The position numbers were made by a program, and so were the translations under genes. Shown piece by piece: positions 12,201-26,800 of a stretch of 64,000 bases of DNA (its first letter is position 1; each line of letters starts with the position of its first letter). This DNA comes from Mugil cephalus. Taxonomy: Eukaryota; Chordata; Actinopteri; Mugiliformes; Mugilidae. Where the stretch lies: the NCBI RefSeq assembly GCF_022458985.1, contig NC_061770.1:5854506-5918505 (forward strand). The letters are read 5' to 3'. The notes below the pieces were generated by a model. It did not search any database. It was given only the letters and a program-made list of their open reading frames with translations, and was not told the origin of the DNA.

Positions 12201-15200
12201 AGACAATGCACTGTGGATACAAACCACGCATGTGATATAGGTTGAGATCTCAATGGTCAAAATTCAACACGCAAATCTCATCCACAGCATGGAAATCCTG
12301 CTGTGAATGAGCTGACCGGCCACCTTGTATGAGGCAGTTCCATCCTGCCACAGCCAGCCAGCCTCAGGACAGCCGGGTCAACTTTCCCTAATTTAAGTCA
12401 CTCCTTTAGTTTCCTCTTTTCTCACGCTGATCAGTTCAAAGAGCTACAGGCAACCGTGATGGTGCCACCATTATTCCTGAAAGGCTTCAACCACAACAAC
12501 TTGATGGGAAAGTTGTGAACTTTCATCCAGCAGCAGTGTCATGTCGGGATTCATGACTATTGTTCCCAGAGGAAGGAAGGAAGCAGGCAACCTTAGAGGG
12601 GCGTTGGTATTACAGCTGGCTCTGGTAGTTGGAAAAGGTACAACAAGGAACAGAGCGGGGATGGAGGCTGCTGTGGTTCAAATTCACATAAACTTTATCC
12701 TGCTGCAGACGAGGCGATGCTCTGGTGAGGACACTGAAGTAAGTTGCCAAGTTGTGTGTGTGTATGTGTGTTTGAGTTTTTTTTTTTGTTTTGTTTTGTT
12801 TTTTTTTACAGCTTGGACTTTAGTGTGCATTTACAGCAAAAGGGTCTGAGGGTAAGACACATACAGCTTGAAGATTTTTTTTTTTTTTAATCTGGAGGGT
12901 GGTGGCGGAGATATGGGTGGTGAGGGTGCACCAGTACACTTGGGAAAACTGATAACTGCAGACTCAGGTGCTGTCCACTTACTTGTCGGCCCGCTCATCC
13001 GCAGCTGAGGGGATTAAGTTGGTGGGCACAGCGACTGCTGTGACAACAGGAGGCAGAGGATTGGAGGCTCGTGTTCGCACTGAGCTGCACGTACACAGCG
13101 AAAAGCCAGCCAAATGTCTCCTCTCAAGAAAAACAGTAGAGCAAGGGCATGGTGGCAAGCACACAAAAAACATCATTCATGTGGATTATTTTCAAACATG
13201 GTGTGTTTGCGTAAGACACCTTCCAGTGAATGTCAAGACAAAGGGAGAGAAAATAAATCTCTTAATGTCTGTCAGGTCATGTACAAAGGTACATTCATTT
13301 ACTGATGTTAAAAAGGAGCCTTAAACCAAAAACCCACATATCAATCAAATCTTTTTGAACAAGGACAGTGGCCTGACTTTTTAAAGGGACTGAGGATGAA
13401 AGCAGAAATTTTAATGTAATGAAATTATTATTATTAATTTACATTTGTCTATTACAGATAAACCAAACCAACATCAAAGAAGTACCGGCAAAGAATGCTG
13501 ACTGTGACATTTCTTTCCATCACCTGTGTCTGGACCAAAAAGTCGCACTTGAACACACGACGGCGCGCTAGCACAAACAGACTCGAAATAGCAGCAGGTG
13601 GCAGTAGTAGCTGGGAAGAGCTAATATTACGTGGGAGAGCTACCAAATGTTGAGCAGATACAGAGGTGACCTCTACAGTTTATTCATTCTAGATGAAGAC
13701 AAATCATGTTATTGTGAAATACTTGTATATTTTAATCTTTAAATGAGATGAACATGTGAAACCCTTTGAACTTCTTGTTTTTGATTACTTTCATCACATC
13801 TGGTTCTCTTCTCGCGGTTCTCTGAGGTGAGCCAGTGATTCGAGTGATTTCTCTGATCTCCTTGTTACAGTGAATCCAGAAAGTATTCACATTGCTTTAA
13901 TTTTTCCACATTTCGTTATGTTGGCTTATCCCAAAATGGATTTAAAAAATCCACTAAATTCTACGCCCTGTAAAGACAATATTAAAAAGGATTTTTGCAA
14001 ATTTATTAAAAATAAAAAACTAAGAAGTCACATGTACATAAGTTTTCAAAGCCTTTGCTCAGTACTTGCTCCCTTGGCAGCAATTACAGCCTCAAATATT
14101 TTTGAATATGGCCCCACAAGATTGGCACACCTGTCTTTGGGCAGTTTTGCCCATTCCTCTTCACAGCACCTCTCAAGCTCCTTCAGGATGGATGGGAAGC
14201 ATCAGTGGAAAACCATTTTCAGATCTTTCCAGAGATGTTCAATCAGATTCAAGTCTGGGCTCTGCCTGGGCCACTCAAGGACATTCACCGACTTGTCCTG
14301 AAGCCTCTCCTTTGATATATTGGCTGTGTGCTTCAGGTCGTCGTCCTGCTGAAAGATGAACCATTGCCCCAGTCTGAGGTCAAGCTGCTGAAAAACACCC
14401 CACAGTATGATGCTGGCACCACCATGCTTCACTGTAGGGATGGTATGGTTGGTACTGGCCTGGTGATGAGCGAAAGCTGGTTTCCTCCAAACATGATACC
14501 TGGTACTCATGCCAAAGAGTTCATCCTTGTCTTGTCAGACGAGCAAATTTAGTTTCTCATGGTCTGAGAGTCCTTCAGGTGTCTTTTGGCAAACTCCAGG
14601 CAGGCTACAGCGTGCCTTGTACTAAGGAGTGCCGCAGAGATGGTTGTTCTTCTGGAAGGTTCTTCTCTCCACAGAGGAGGAAAGGAGTGCCGATTCTTGG
14701 TCACCTCTCTGACTAGGACCCTTTTTCCCCAATTGTTCAGTTGAGACGGCCAGACAGCTCCAGGAAGAGTCCTCGCGGTTCTGAACTTCTTCCATTTACA
14801 GATGACGGATGACACTGTGCTCATTGGGACCTTGAAAGCAGCAGAAATCTTTCTTCCTTCCCAAAATCTGTACCTCAAGACCAAGAATCCTGTCTCAGAG
14901 GTCTACAGACAATTCATTTGAATTCATGCTTAGTTGGGTTTGTGCTCTGACATATAGACAGCTTGCCCATATAAATGAATTTACTACAGGTGGACAATTC
15001 AGCTGTAGAAACAGCTCAAGGATGATCAGTGGAACAGAGGTTCGCAACAGGTTGCACCTGAGCTCAATACTGAGCTTTATAATAAAAGCTGTTAATACTA
15101 ATGTACATGACATTTCTTAGTTTTGTGCTTTTAATACATTTGCAAAACTTCTCTACCAGAAAATTCACATTGTCATTATGGGGTGTAGAATTTAAGAAAA

Positions 15201-18200
15201 AAAAATAATTTAATCCATTCAGGGCTAACACCACAAAATGTTATGTGGCAGATTCAACAAGCTGAATTACCTGAAAAGATTGTTGAATCCATTTCATAGA
15301 TCTACAGGGAGAAGTTGGAAAAGAAAGGAGTTCTACTCGGAGGTTGAAATCCGCATCAACAAACATCAGTTATTGGTAGCTAATGCTAACATCCTCAAAG
15401 CATGTCAGGAGAGAATAAACAGGCACTGCAAAGCTCTGCAACAGTGTAAAGCTTAAAATACTGCTACATTGCTACATGTTTCTAATTGTTAATAAAACCC
15501 ACTCTAATCCATTGAAAATGTAATAATCTGTGTAATCAGAAAATACAAGATGAAACCCCCTACAGTAATAGAGAGGTTTCCTTTTTTAATATATTGTACT
15601 AAATTTACAAAGCCTTTGTGATTATGGTCTAAATACCTTCATTAGAAATGGCAAAGCTGTGACTCAGGGAAAATAAACTGTTTGGGTCATTTTTTTTTTT
15701 TTTTAGACATTCAACTTTATGGATATAGGTAAGCATGCTTTTCAAAAGAGAGGAGAGGAGATGTGACCAGTCATGACTCATTCCAGCCGTAAACCCACCC
15801 ATCGGTACAGATAATAGATTATTTTAATCCAACCTCATTTCCAAGTACGCTTTGCGCTCCATCAAACACACAGAAAGAGCCCTGTCACAACATGAGTACA
15901 CTTGACTGGCTCTAACTGCTATAGTAAATCCATCAGTTTTATGCATTTCTCTCATTTATACATACCATCAAAATCCAATTTTCTTCTATTTTGCAAGTGA
16001 AATCTCAGCCAGATTAGGGCAATTACTGTTATTGTTAGGAGGAGGTTCACTCTGAAATACTGCTGAATAAATCCTAAGTCATCAACCAAGGAGATAGACA
16101 ATGTGTGTACAGGTATTTTTTTTTTTCCCCAGGATGTCGGACTCAATGCAGTGCAACTGGTTTGACAAATCTCGTGTATCTCTCCTTAGAAGATATAACA
16201 CATGCTACTAAAACTAACAGTGAACTGATGTGCAGCTACTAAATCCACGACAATATAGTATTTGGTCATTAAAAGAATAAATATGGTGTTTAACAAGCAG
16301 AGAAAGAAAAAAAAAAGAAAATTTTCAAACTCATTAGTTTATTTCTTATCAAGGCTTAAAATTCTGCATAATTAAGGGCTTCCCCGCTCTGAGTGACCGG
16401 CGGAACCTTGAGCTAACAGGTAGTAGAGAGTTGGGTGGGCGAGTCTCAACATCCATGCTAATTAAGTCCTAATACAACCCCCATGTCCATATTTAGAATA
16501 TGCAGGTGTGGGCAGAGTAAAGCTCATCCAACATGGCAACCGCTCAGGCTTCATTTTCATGGGTTCAGAAGTTCAAAAGTCCAGTGGGTGATGTCAGGAT
16601 AGGTTTGTCCATCGTATATACAGTCAATGATTTAGTTTGCAGAACGACTCAGTTACAGAGATCACTCTGATTGGCTGTTGATCCTAGAGAACCAGAGACT
16701 GAGAAGATGATTTCACAATAGCTTGAAGATGAATTGATAGACCAAGTGATCCATTGTTTCAAGAGAGGCCAGCTCTCACCAACTGGCAGAGAGTTATTGT
16801 CTTTCATGCAGGTGCATAATGTTTGTGCCAGGCTGCTGACTGAAGTGTTTGCGGTGTGTTCAAGAGCAACTTTTTGGCTCGGACACTGGCAACGCGAGGT
16901 GATGTCACAGTCAGGATTGGTTGCTAGTAGTTCTTTGATCAGTTTGGCTTGTGCCAGCTTTAAGTGTTTATTGTAAGTGTCTCAGTGTAGGAGATTTAAT
17001 AAGTTGAATTGTTTAGAAACTAGTTTAGAAGACAGTTTTTGATTTATGACAAAGCTATTTTCATCACATACAATGCTTTCAGTGAAACTTTTAATAGATG
17101 TATCCAAGCCAATAAAAGGTAGAACCATTAAACAAGAATTCACTGAGTTTAGTTCAGTTTTCCATTGAAACAGAACCGCCAGTGGGGAATATTCATTACC
17201 CTGACAAAATGGCCTTCAGATGAGCGATAAAATGTTAGACAGAAACGAGCGTAGCAAAATAGGGGTTCATCAGAATAGAGAGACGGAGGCCAGAGTGAAA
17301 ACAGTAACCTCCCTGACTAGACGTTTTCTTTTATGACGACTTTATCAGAGCCATCTCAAGGATCGCACAGATGAATTATGAAGGTGCATTATTTCTGTAA
17401 CAGGAAAAAGAGTTATGAAAGAGAGAAACACGTGAGGGGGAAATATTTGGCAAGGTAAGTATAATGATAGTGGGCAGAAATCTAGGATCAGATACCCACC
17501 TATCTAAACAGGAGTGGCCATCCCCCTACTGTAATGTAAACAGTTCACAAAAGCAAAGATTTAGCTGCAGACAAGTCACTGACATCACCATTGTATTCTG
17601 TGCATTCTGCGGCTTTGCACTTCTCAGTACCGCCTCATCAAAAGCATACCAGTCAGAAAACTCATTTATCTTACTGCAATGTTTTCCGTCATCCTGTCCT
17701 TTCCCTCCACTTTTAACAATCAGCAAGGACAACCATCATCCAGAGCAGCGATTATCCACAATTAACAAATAGCAACCTGTAAAGACTATTTCAATGTTTT
17801 GACCAAATGTTAGTGTGGTGCTGCTGGGTGAAATCACAGAGGAGCATGAGAGGTGTAATTCATCTATGGCAACCAAACGATAGATCCGTAAGTCATCGGA
17901 AACCACAGAGACTGGAAATATCTGTTCCGTAGCCACACGTGGGGAGAAAAGGAGGAGGAAAAATATTTCCACCCTCCTTAAAATATACCTCACAGCTTTC
18001 AGCTGTAACTACAATATTACAGAAAGCGACAATCGCTTTGTTTGGATGGAGCAAACAGGAGGAAGAGAAAGAGGAGAGGAGTGAGAATATGGAGAATAAG
18101 AGAGGAGAACGGAGCAGTGAAGGACAATAGGAAACATGGAAGTAAGGAGGAAGCAAAGAGAAAAGAGGGGGAAGAAGGAGAGAAAACAAACAGAGAAGAA

Positions 18201-21200
18201 AGGAGAGGTGTGACTATGAAAAGAAATGGATAAAGAATTCATAGAAGGGAGGAGACGATGATGACAATGAAAGTACAAGGAAGATAAATAAGAAGAAACA
18301 AGGATAGAGGACAGGAGAATGGGTCGAGAGAGGATAAAGAAAAAGGCAAAAGGAAATGGGACATTGACAGAACGAGAGTAGAGGACAGGAAACAAAACGG
18401 AGAAGAAGATAAATAATACAGACGAAAAAAACAGAGAGGAAAAGAAAGAGGAGAGAGCAAGAGGGCGAATACACTGGAAGAGAAAAGAAAAGATGAGAGC
18501 TGAGCCAAGTTGGAAAAGTTGAGGCAAATTGAGACAGTTTCAGTGCTGGTTAAAACCACACAATGAAGAAAATTAGAGAAGTCAAAACCAACAGAGACAT
18601 TAAGTGAGACCACCTCAAGGTTGATTCAGTGCTCAATGGGTTTATGCACATAAACCATAATCTAACCTCATACTAATCCTGACACTCAAAGACGACTAGA
18701 ATTCGAGACAAAGCTCTTCGCTCCTCGTAGCTTTTCAGTTCCTCTGCCACTCTTTCCTTTTGCTTCTCTTGTTGCACCTGAGACCAACATTTTTCCCTGC
18801 CTTTACGATGTGTACACAACACCCTTGGGGACAGTGGGAGCCATCTGAGGACGGAGGGCTGCTCACTCATTAGACAAATCAAAAAGAAAAGAAGAAAGAC
18901 ACGAAGATATCACAGGCGGACGGCTGAGCGGACCGTGCAGCCAGGGCACCCCAGCTATGAAAACCTCTAACCACATGAGAAAGAGTAAAAGATTCCTCAG
19001 AGTCCCGTTACTCCACTTATTGAATTTTTACAACCTGGTGGGCAGCCAGGCAGTTGGCTCCGTCGACACGTTTCATGCCATGCCACTCCTTAGTCCAGAA
19101 AAACAGAAAAGAGAGAGACAGCGAGCAAGACTGCTGGTTGAATCATCCTTCTCACCCACAGCGCTCTTGTTTTTATGACCTGCGTCTGCCTTCAGAGAAG
19201 GATGATGGCCTCTGTGTGTGAGACTGTGGACGTCTATCACACAGCCACATCCACGGCCCACACGCGGCCCAGCCTTCATCTCGTCTGTGTCCATGCATGT
19301 AGTCTTGCGGTTACGTTTTGAAGCTGAAGGAGGGGGATTAACGGAGCTCACACTCTAACACAGAACAAAGGGGTTTCACATCACCTCTGTGAAGCGATGT
19401 GATGCCTCCGATGACACAGGCGCTGCCAACAATGAGCTCCAGTCAAACGATTAACACGAGTGCTGAATCATGACTTAGTCTGCGTCTAAGAAAGCAGACC
19501 TGAAACCTGAACTCTGCCCGAGAGTCGGCTTTAAAAGTGAGCAGCGTGCCGGCATTACTGCAGCACTTCTGTTCACTCTGGGCCTGCTACAATTATTTCA
19601 TCTATCTTACTCTATTGCTTCTTTTCTCAGCAGATGAATATCCTCTGGTTAACCACTGAATTCTTCACAGAACTTCTCCTGCTAAACGTTTTCTTCCAGG
19701 CATAGTCTTCATGACATAATTTCCCTTGATATTTATGAATGATGAAACCATTTCAAACATAATATTTTACCCAACGACACTATTCAACATGAAAGCTCAG
19801 ATTTATTCCTATTCGGTAAAACCTAATAAGGAAATGTATACTTCAGTATATTCCGTCTATATTACGTAGCAAAGGCAGCGTTGAGTGATTTAACTTTAAC
19901 TGATCTGTGCTGATTTTAATTGGAAATGCAGGTGTATTATTTATATGTTAAAGGTTGCTTACAATCACTTTGAGCTTCACATTCATAGAAATCTATGTTG
20001 ATTGTATTTATGGGTCAATATGTGCAGAACACATGGGATCTAGAAAGTCTCGTTGAGCTCTTAAAATAAAAGAGGATGCAACGAGGCCTCGTGTCTCGTC
20101 GTTTGTTGAGATGCTCACTCTCAGCAGCTGCGCTATAATGGTGGGCTCTTTCATTCCCACCAGATGTGCAGTGGATCACTCTTTAAAGGGTTCTCACACT
20201 TTGGCATTGGCGTTTTCTGTCATTTTTGGGATGCCTGGTAGAGGGAGCCGCCGTAATTTGGAATGGATGATTTACGCGAGTCCACTTGTGAAGGCCAACG
20301 ACGTGTTTGAAAACGCGGACAAGTCGTCGCAGCCCCGGCTCAATCCGTCCCCCGTTCAACACCCATATCATCAGAACCAACTGAATGTGAAGGACTGTTA
20401 TGACTGCACTTACAAAAGAAATTTAAATGATTAGAATGTGGCAACCAGGGCCTGACAGGGGTATGTTATTTGTAGATTTAAAAAAGTTGTTGTACTACCC
20501 TGCTTGTGTACCTAAGATTTGCAGGCAAGTTTGCCAAACTGTTGCATAATCCCAGACTCCAAAGTAGCAGAGAGGCAATGAAAGACAACAGACTTGACGC
20601 CTTCGCTGTGTGTCGACTGTATATGTTGTTATGAAAGTAATGTCTGATGTCATGAAGCAGTCTGCAAAAACACTGCGAAGGTGACCCAGATCCAGTCACG
20701 GCAAGATCATATACCGGCTGAGACGAAAAGGATTCCACCGATGTCTCCGCGCTTCCCCTGACTTCCAGAGAGCATTAAAGTACAGTTGTCAACAAAGAGG
20801 GATTTGCTAAAGCACAGGCAGTTGAAGGATCTTGTACGAATACAAAACAAACAGAGGGAAATGGCAACAAGCATACAGAAAATCAAGCTGCAGAAAAACC
20901 ACACTGTAATCTGTCCTATTCAAAAGACATATGCCAAAACAACACACAAATTACATGTCATGCGTTTGTTTTCACATGACACACGTCTCCCAAAAGAAGG
21001 AATAAAACAACTTTTGTAAAAGTATGCCAGATAATTAAGCTTAACACTACAGAAAACACTGCTAACACTAATAAAACACTTAATAATCTTGTCAATCATT
21101 TGCTCAACCGAGAAAGATGAGATGACAGCGGGTTTTTTTTTTGTTTCTTGTCTTGAAATGTGTGCTTTACAGAAGGGCTGCAGGTACCAAATTATTTTCA

Positions 21201-23850
21201 TAGCAGGACGTTTTTTTTTATATAACAAATAGTAGAAAACTCAAACATATTCCAGAAGTTCAGTATATTATTCAACAAATAACTGAACATTAACTTCCTA
21301 TCGACAGCCTCGATGTAAGAAATTCACATTGGTTTTAAGAGTTTTCCAAGATAATCATTTTTTGTTTAATGCATCTCACATACACTTAGGAGAAATACTA
21401 ATCAGGAAATCCCCACAGACACACTATAATTGTGACTCTACATTTCTAAGGGTCCATTTTTTCTACAAGATGTGCAAAATTGGGGGAAGTGTGGATTGGT
21501 GGTTAGAGTAGTAGACTTGTAGGGTTACTGGTCTGAATCCCCTTTACATCCACAGCTGAAGCATCTTTGTAACACAAAGGCACATAGCCCCTAAAATCAG
21601 TGACGTTTATGGGCTAACGATCCCAGTGCCTTTAATAACTAGAACTGCATCCTTTCTAGCCTGGAAACGTAGCGACTAAATAGTGTGCGCAAGACGCACT
21701 TGCTATCTTTGCCCTAACCTTGGCTAAACATTTCTGTACTGAAAGCAAATAGCTACAAATGTGGCTGAAATGTAAGAGGACTCTTTTAATGGAGAAAATA
21801 ACAAAATGGCTCTTTCTAATCCTTACCGTTCCGCTAACCCTGACGTCGTAAAGTCGTCCCCAGTCATCCTCGTGGCTGTCAACCATCATCATACTGTCAT
21901 CGTCCTCCAGGAACCACTCAGCCCGGAGGTCAACCTTCACCTCCTCCCCCATGGAGTGCATCCCTACGGCGGGGAACAGGCCTTCTGCCGACACAGGAAC
22001 CTCCACTGAACCCACCTGGACAGGACACGGGTGGAAAGGAGCAGCGCTTACATACAAACAGCTGGATTTGTTTTCATTTGTCACACGGATGAGCAACAAC
22101 ATTAACAATGACCATCTTGTTACAATGCAACGTTCTTGCTGGGAAACTTTTGGACCTGGCACCGTTCTGTAGCCAGTCAACACAGTTCAATCCTCATCTA
22201 TTCTCTGATGAGTCACAACTGTTTAGGAGGCACGCGGGAGACCTACACAATATTAGGAAGGTGGTCATGATGTTGTTGCTGATTCACATTTAAAAACACC
22301 TACCTCTTTGCCATTTTTGGTGAAAAAGACTGTTGTTAAACCCGCTTCTATGTTTTCGGAGTGTATTCCACAGCCGATGCGGTCGCCACGAGCGCATTTA
22401 GGCCCAAACTGCTGCCCCGTAGGTTTACCGTTATATAACCTGAAAGAACGAGGAGATTAAAGTCTGCATAACACAAATATTAGCTATTTTATGATGACAA
22501 TGACTTGCTATTAGAATGACAGTGTGATTCTCAGAGCTGAATTTATATTTGTGCTTACACCCGCTTGCCAGTTCAAATACTGTGTGTAATAGTGAAAGGG
22601 ACTACACTCTGATATAAGAGTCCTGCACTATTCTCACAGTATTTCCTTAAAATAACTGAGAGAACTGTCGTATCGTGTTGTATCCACACGTTTCTAATAT
22701 TTTTGCTCAGCTTTATAGCCAAAACACTTTTGTGTTTAACAGCACTGCAAACTACAGCCTCTTAAATGTTATTTATTTATTTAACTACTGACAACAGGTA
22801 CAACAACACATTTCACTGTTCACTGTACTATGTATAACAGTGCATGTGGCAAATAAAATCTTATCTATAATCATACAGTTGAATCACCAACTTTCATCAT
22901 AAATTGAACTATTCCAGCAGTCAGAAAGTAGGATGCAGTGTAAGACTGATATATGAGAATACATTACTGTTCACTGGTGAACTGAGACAAATAGCAAGAG
23001 AGTTTATCAGGTGAAAGCATAGCAACAGATAGATGTTGAATGAAGAAATGAAATGACATGTTGGGACTACAGATATAAGAAGTGTGTTTTACGTCTACAT
23101 GTCCTCTACAGATTGTCCAACCTGAACAGGACCTACACCCAGTAACTTAAAGTTAGTTCGATTACCACATCGTCTTTTCATCTGACATGCATCACTGTGT
23201 TGTTACAGCCTTTTCCCCTGCAAGTGGTTTGTTTGCCACAGCCGTCACGCTCTTCCCCAAGAATGCACGCAAGATTATGTTATATACTTTTACAGTGTCT
23301 TATTAAGTTGTGTTAGCCAAAGCCTCCCATTATCACCATGACAAAAGGAACTTAAATATGTAGGCACCATTATAATGTCTGGCTTGATCATTTTATAAAT
23401 ATTACATCATGTGTTTAAGTCTTGATGTTTTGTTTCGAAGAGTCAATTTCTTTGAATCTTTTATTTTCCAAAACCGCAAATGTAATGTGTGTAAATGACC
23501 AATTCAATAATTGAATCAACGGGGAAAACAACTGTTGAATAAAGCCCAAGAGATAATACAGAGCTCAGAGCCACATGGTCAAGATTGCTATTCCTGCATT
23601 GTGCTTTCTGCTAGTTATGTGTGGATGCAGCAGTATCAGGCCACAATCAATTTTCCCCAAACCATGCAAGAAACCAACGCTGCACTGTAGCGTATAGACG
23701 AGTGTGGTTTGACTTACTTGCCGTTGTCAGCGTGGTAAGCTACAGAGTATGGCAGCCATCCAGGCTGGTGGTCCAGCCTGTAGAATTTAGGCACCAGGCC
23801 CACGGCGATGGTCCCTCTCACCCCCGTGTCTACTATTGTCACCTACACAA

Positions 23851-23884
<34 letters not shown>

Positions 23885-26800
23885 CACTGTCAGTACAAAT
23901 GTGGCATCGGTTACAATTAATTTAACCCACTGCCACACTGCTCACTTATGAGGGTGAAATGAAAAAGCATTTTTAAAAATAACAGCGTGAATTTACAGCT
24001 GAGAACCGAAATCGAAACACGGGTCGTAAATTTTACTGTGAGAAACTTCATTTCGTTGCACCTTCAATGGAAAATTTAACTTAGGAAAGGCAGCCCACCT
24101 AGTAAATCTCTGCCTCTCTGAGACCTCATTCTGTCTGGGCATTTGGGAGAGACCCACAGTAGTCTGACTCCCCGCGCGGGTCCACAGCTGTCTAGAGTCG
24201 AGATGTGCCAGTGTACCACTTTTATTTCATGCAGCCATAAAACGCAGAGAGCAACGACACCATCTACGAGCTCTACTGCCGTTTTCTGAGGCTTTATTGA
24301 ACGCAGTGAGCGGTGGGCCAGTTTATGAAACCCCCCAAAACCTAAAAATCACAACAGCAGCCAGAGAAATTAACAGCTGGTAAACATTTAAACATTTCAC
24401 AATATAAGACCCAGATCTAAAACACAGCTGAGAATGAGAGTGGATACTCGGGACGCCCCGATATATTTTTTTTTGCCCCAATCCGATCATTAAATGTGGG
24501 GTATTGATGCGATTTGCATATTCTGTAAATGCACCGTATCTCCTCGTCCTGTTGATTCATAAAGGCTCGTCTTATCCTCCTGTGACCGTGTCACCGTACT
24601 GAGTACAATCCAATTAAGGCCACTTTACTTCACAGTTAAATAACTGCATTAAATTAAGAAATGACTGCCTCCGAGCTATTTCTAAGAGATTTTTTATTTT
24701 GCTACAATAACCTCTTCTTTGTTGTGCAAATAAATAACAATAATGAAATAAAAACTATAAAGCTTCTTGAGAACAGAAAAAGTTCTTCAACAAAACCGAT
24801 CACCGGCTAATTAACTTAAATATCTTTATAAATATTGGTGTGTAGCTTATCTACACTGCCACAAGAAAAACTAAAACACAATTCTCCTCAGTTCTGTAAA
24901 GTACTGAGGAACAGCAAACGTGTTCAGTCACGTTCCTTAATGTTTGGTTTTGGTTTACAGCAACCGTTAAACAAATACAAAATATCGGACTTGGCTAGGT
25001 GCTCAGTCTCATCCAGTCATTTCACAAATTGGCCTCAGCTGGGACCTCCCTGTCCTCATGTGATCACAAACACAATGGAATTAGGGCGATGATCAGGCTC
25101 CGTCTGTGAGACAGAAACACTGACTGGCCAAAATTCAAAAAAAGACAGCCCTTATCTCACTTGTGTGAGCATGTTTTTATTGTTTAATTAGGGCAAAACA
25201 AACCATGACAATGTGTCAAATCCCACAATTAGCAACCACACGCTGAGTCTGTGGATACGATTCAGAAAGTCGTACAGTCATGTAGGTCCGACCATAAAAC
25301 ATGCAAAGGTTATTGGAGAGTAAATTTCAATCGACCAATTTCACAATGTAACGATAAAGACAGTATGGAAGCACTGCGCTGCATTTAAAGTGATGAACCT
25401 TAAACAACCAGCTTGCCTTTGTTTAAAAGGTATTTCTGGTCAATATATTTGTCCAAAATAGCCGTGATATAATGTACGTGGGATTAACAGTCAAAGGCAA
25501 TGTTTATGTTCACCCCATAATAAAATCCAACATAGCTGACTGCATGGACGCTACAAAAAAATTATCTGATGAAATCTCTCTGTTTACATGCCTCAAAACA
25601 TCAATCACAACACATTTTTGACAAAGTGGTTTTGCTGACGTGAAGCGTAGAATAACAGTTTTTGCAAGGCAAACGTGCAGAAAGAGAAGAGGGCGGGCAT
25701 CGTTAATGATTTCCTGAATCGGTTCAAATCCGACTGATAAGGCTTTACACTATTCCCCCAACATTTAGCATTAAAATGAGTATATAAGGAATAATAACGT
25801 CTGTTATCAGCGACCTCTCCGAGTCGTTTCTCATCCCTCTAAATTGTCCTCATTCCTCAGATGTCCTTCTGCACTAACCCGCCTTTCTATTTGTTCACCT
25901 CACTCTTTATCCCAAATCACACCCGGCTATCAGCGTGCAAGACCAAACTTCTTGGATTTCCCTGACTAAAGATTCTTGATCCCTGTCCAGTCTCAAGGTT
26001 AATGCTCCATACCACCGTTTAGTTAACCAAATGAATTCCTGGCCTTGGCACGTCATCACGTTCACACTGTTGAAATATTATTTGCGTCTATATGATAGAA
26101 ATATAAAAAACACATGAGGTGGCTTAGGAAGGAACAGTAATGTGCTCACAATGTACCATTCAGATTTTTTTTCAGATTTTTTTCATATAAAACTATTAAA
26201 ACAAGAGGAATGCTGCAGATGTTCAGCAGGGCTCTAAAAGAACAGATGATGAAAACTGGAGAAAGTGTGGCAGCGCAGACAAGCCAGGCGAAATGGATTC
26301 CTTGTGAAGGCAGGACAAGAAACACGAGGATAGCAATGACGCATACGTCGACAGAAGCCTGACCTTTATCTGAATAAATGCTCCCAAACTTTAGAGATAT
26401 TTGGGAAACTGACAGCATGTGCGTCACAGAGTGGAGAATAATGTAGCTTAAACCTCTGGGTAATGGCCACAGTAAAATCCTCCAGTTTAAATGTCAGGCA
26501 GATATATCAGGCTCCAAATGTGATTTACATTTAAATATAAACGTTATTCTCTTGAAATTACTCTTACCAAGGAGAGCAAAGTGCAATTTAGAGGTCAGAT
26601 TAGATTTTGACAGCGGATTTGAAAGAAATGTCACATCTGGCAGATATCGGGGGACACTTCACAGCCTGTCAAAGCCTGAGATTAAATAACATATATATAA
26701 CAATGGAAAGAAAAAATAAAAAGAAGCAAATCATTTGTAGGAAATCTTACTCTAGCTACGGGGCTCTGACACTACGTGGTCCTGTGTTAGTCTATTTGGA

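Larger units (their letters stand above)
6560..21826. other. spryd3 intron 5 (15.3 kb), repeat-rich, no further gene supported
   Basis: The intron lies between the exon ending in SGT and the exon starting LLEYVG. It contains a Tc1-like element (13868-15236), a tRNA-derived repeat (21486-21640), a degraded repeat with many CGs near 7235-7560, a repeat at 16390-16640, a long polypurine tract (18050-18500) and several microsatellites. Open frames at 15238-15456, 17464-17772, 18957-19178 and 20111-20434 have no recognisable domains and no splice support. I treat them as chance ORFs. Confidence 0.7.

Noticed and set aside
13870-14359. Plus-strand open frames of 143 and 97 codons
   Set aside because: They are antisense to the Tc1 transposase remnant.
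18009-18527. 172-codon Ser/Phe/Leu-rich minus-strand frame
   Set aside because: It is created by the polypurine tract on the other strand; there is no splice or homology support.
20111-20434. 107-codon frame with locally higher CpG content in spryd3 intron 5
   Set aside because: The composition is mildly suggestive, but there is no homology and no splice context. It may be a decayed repeat.
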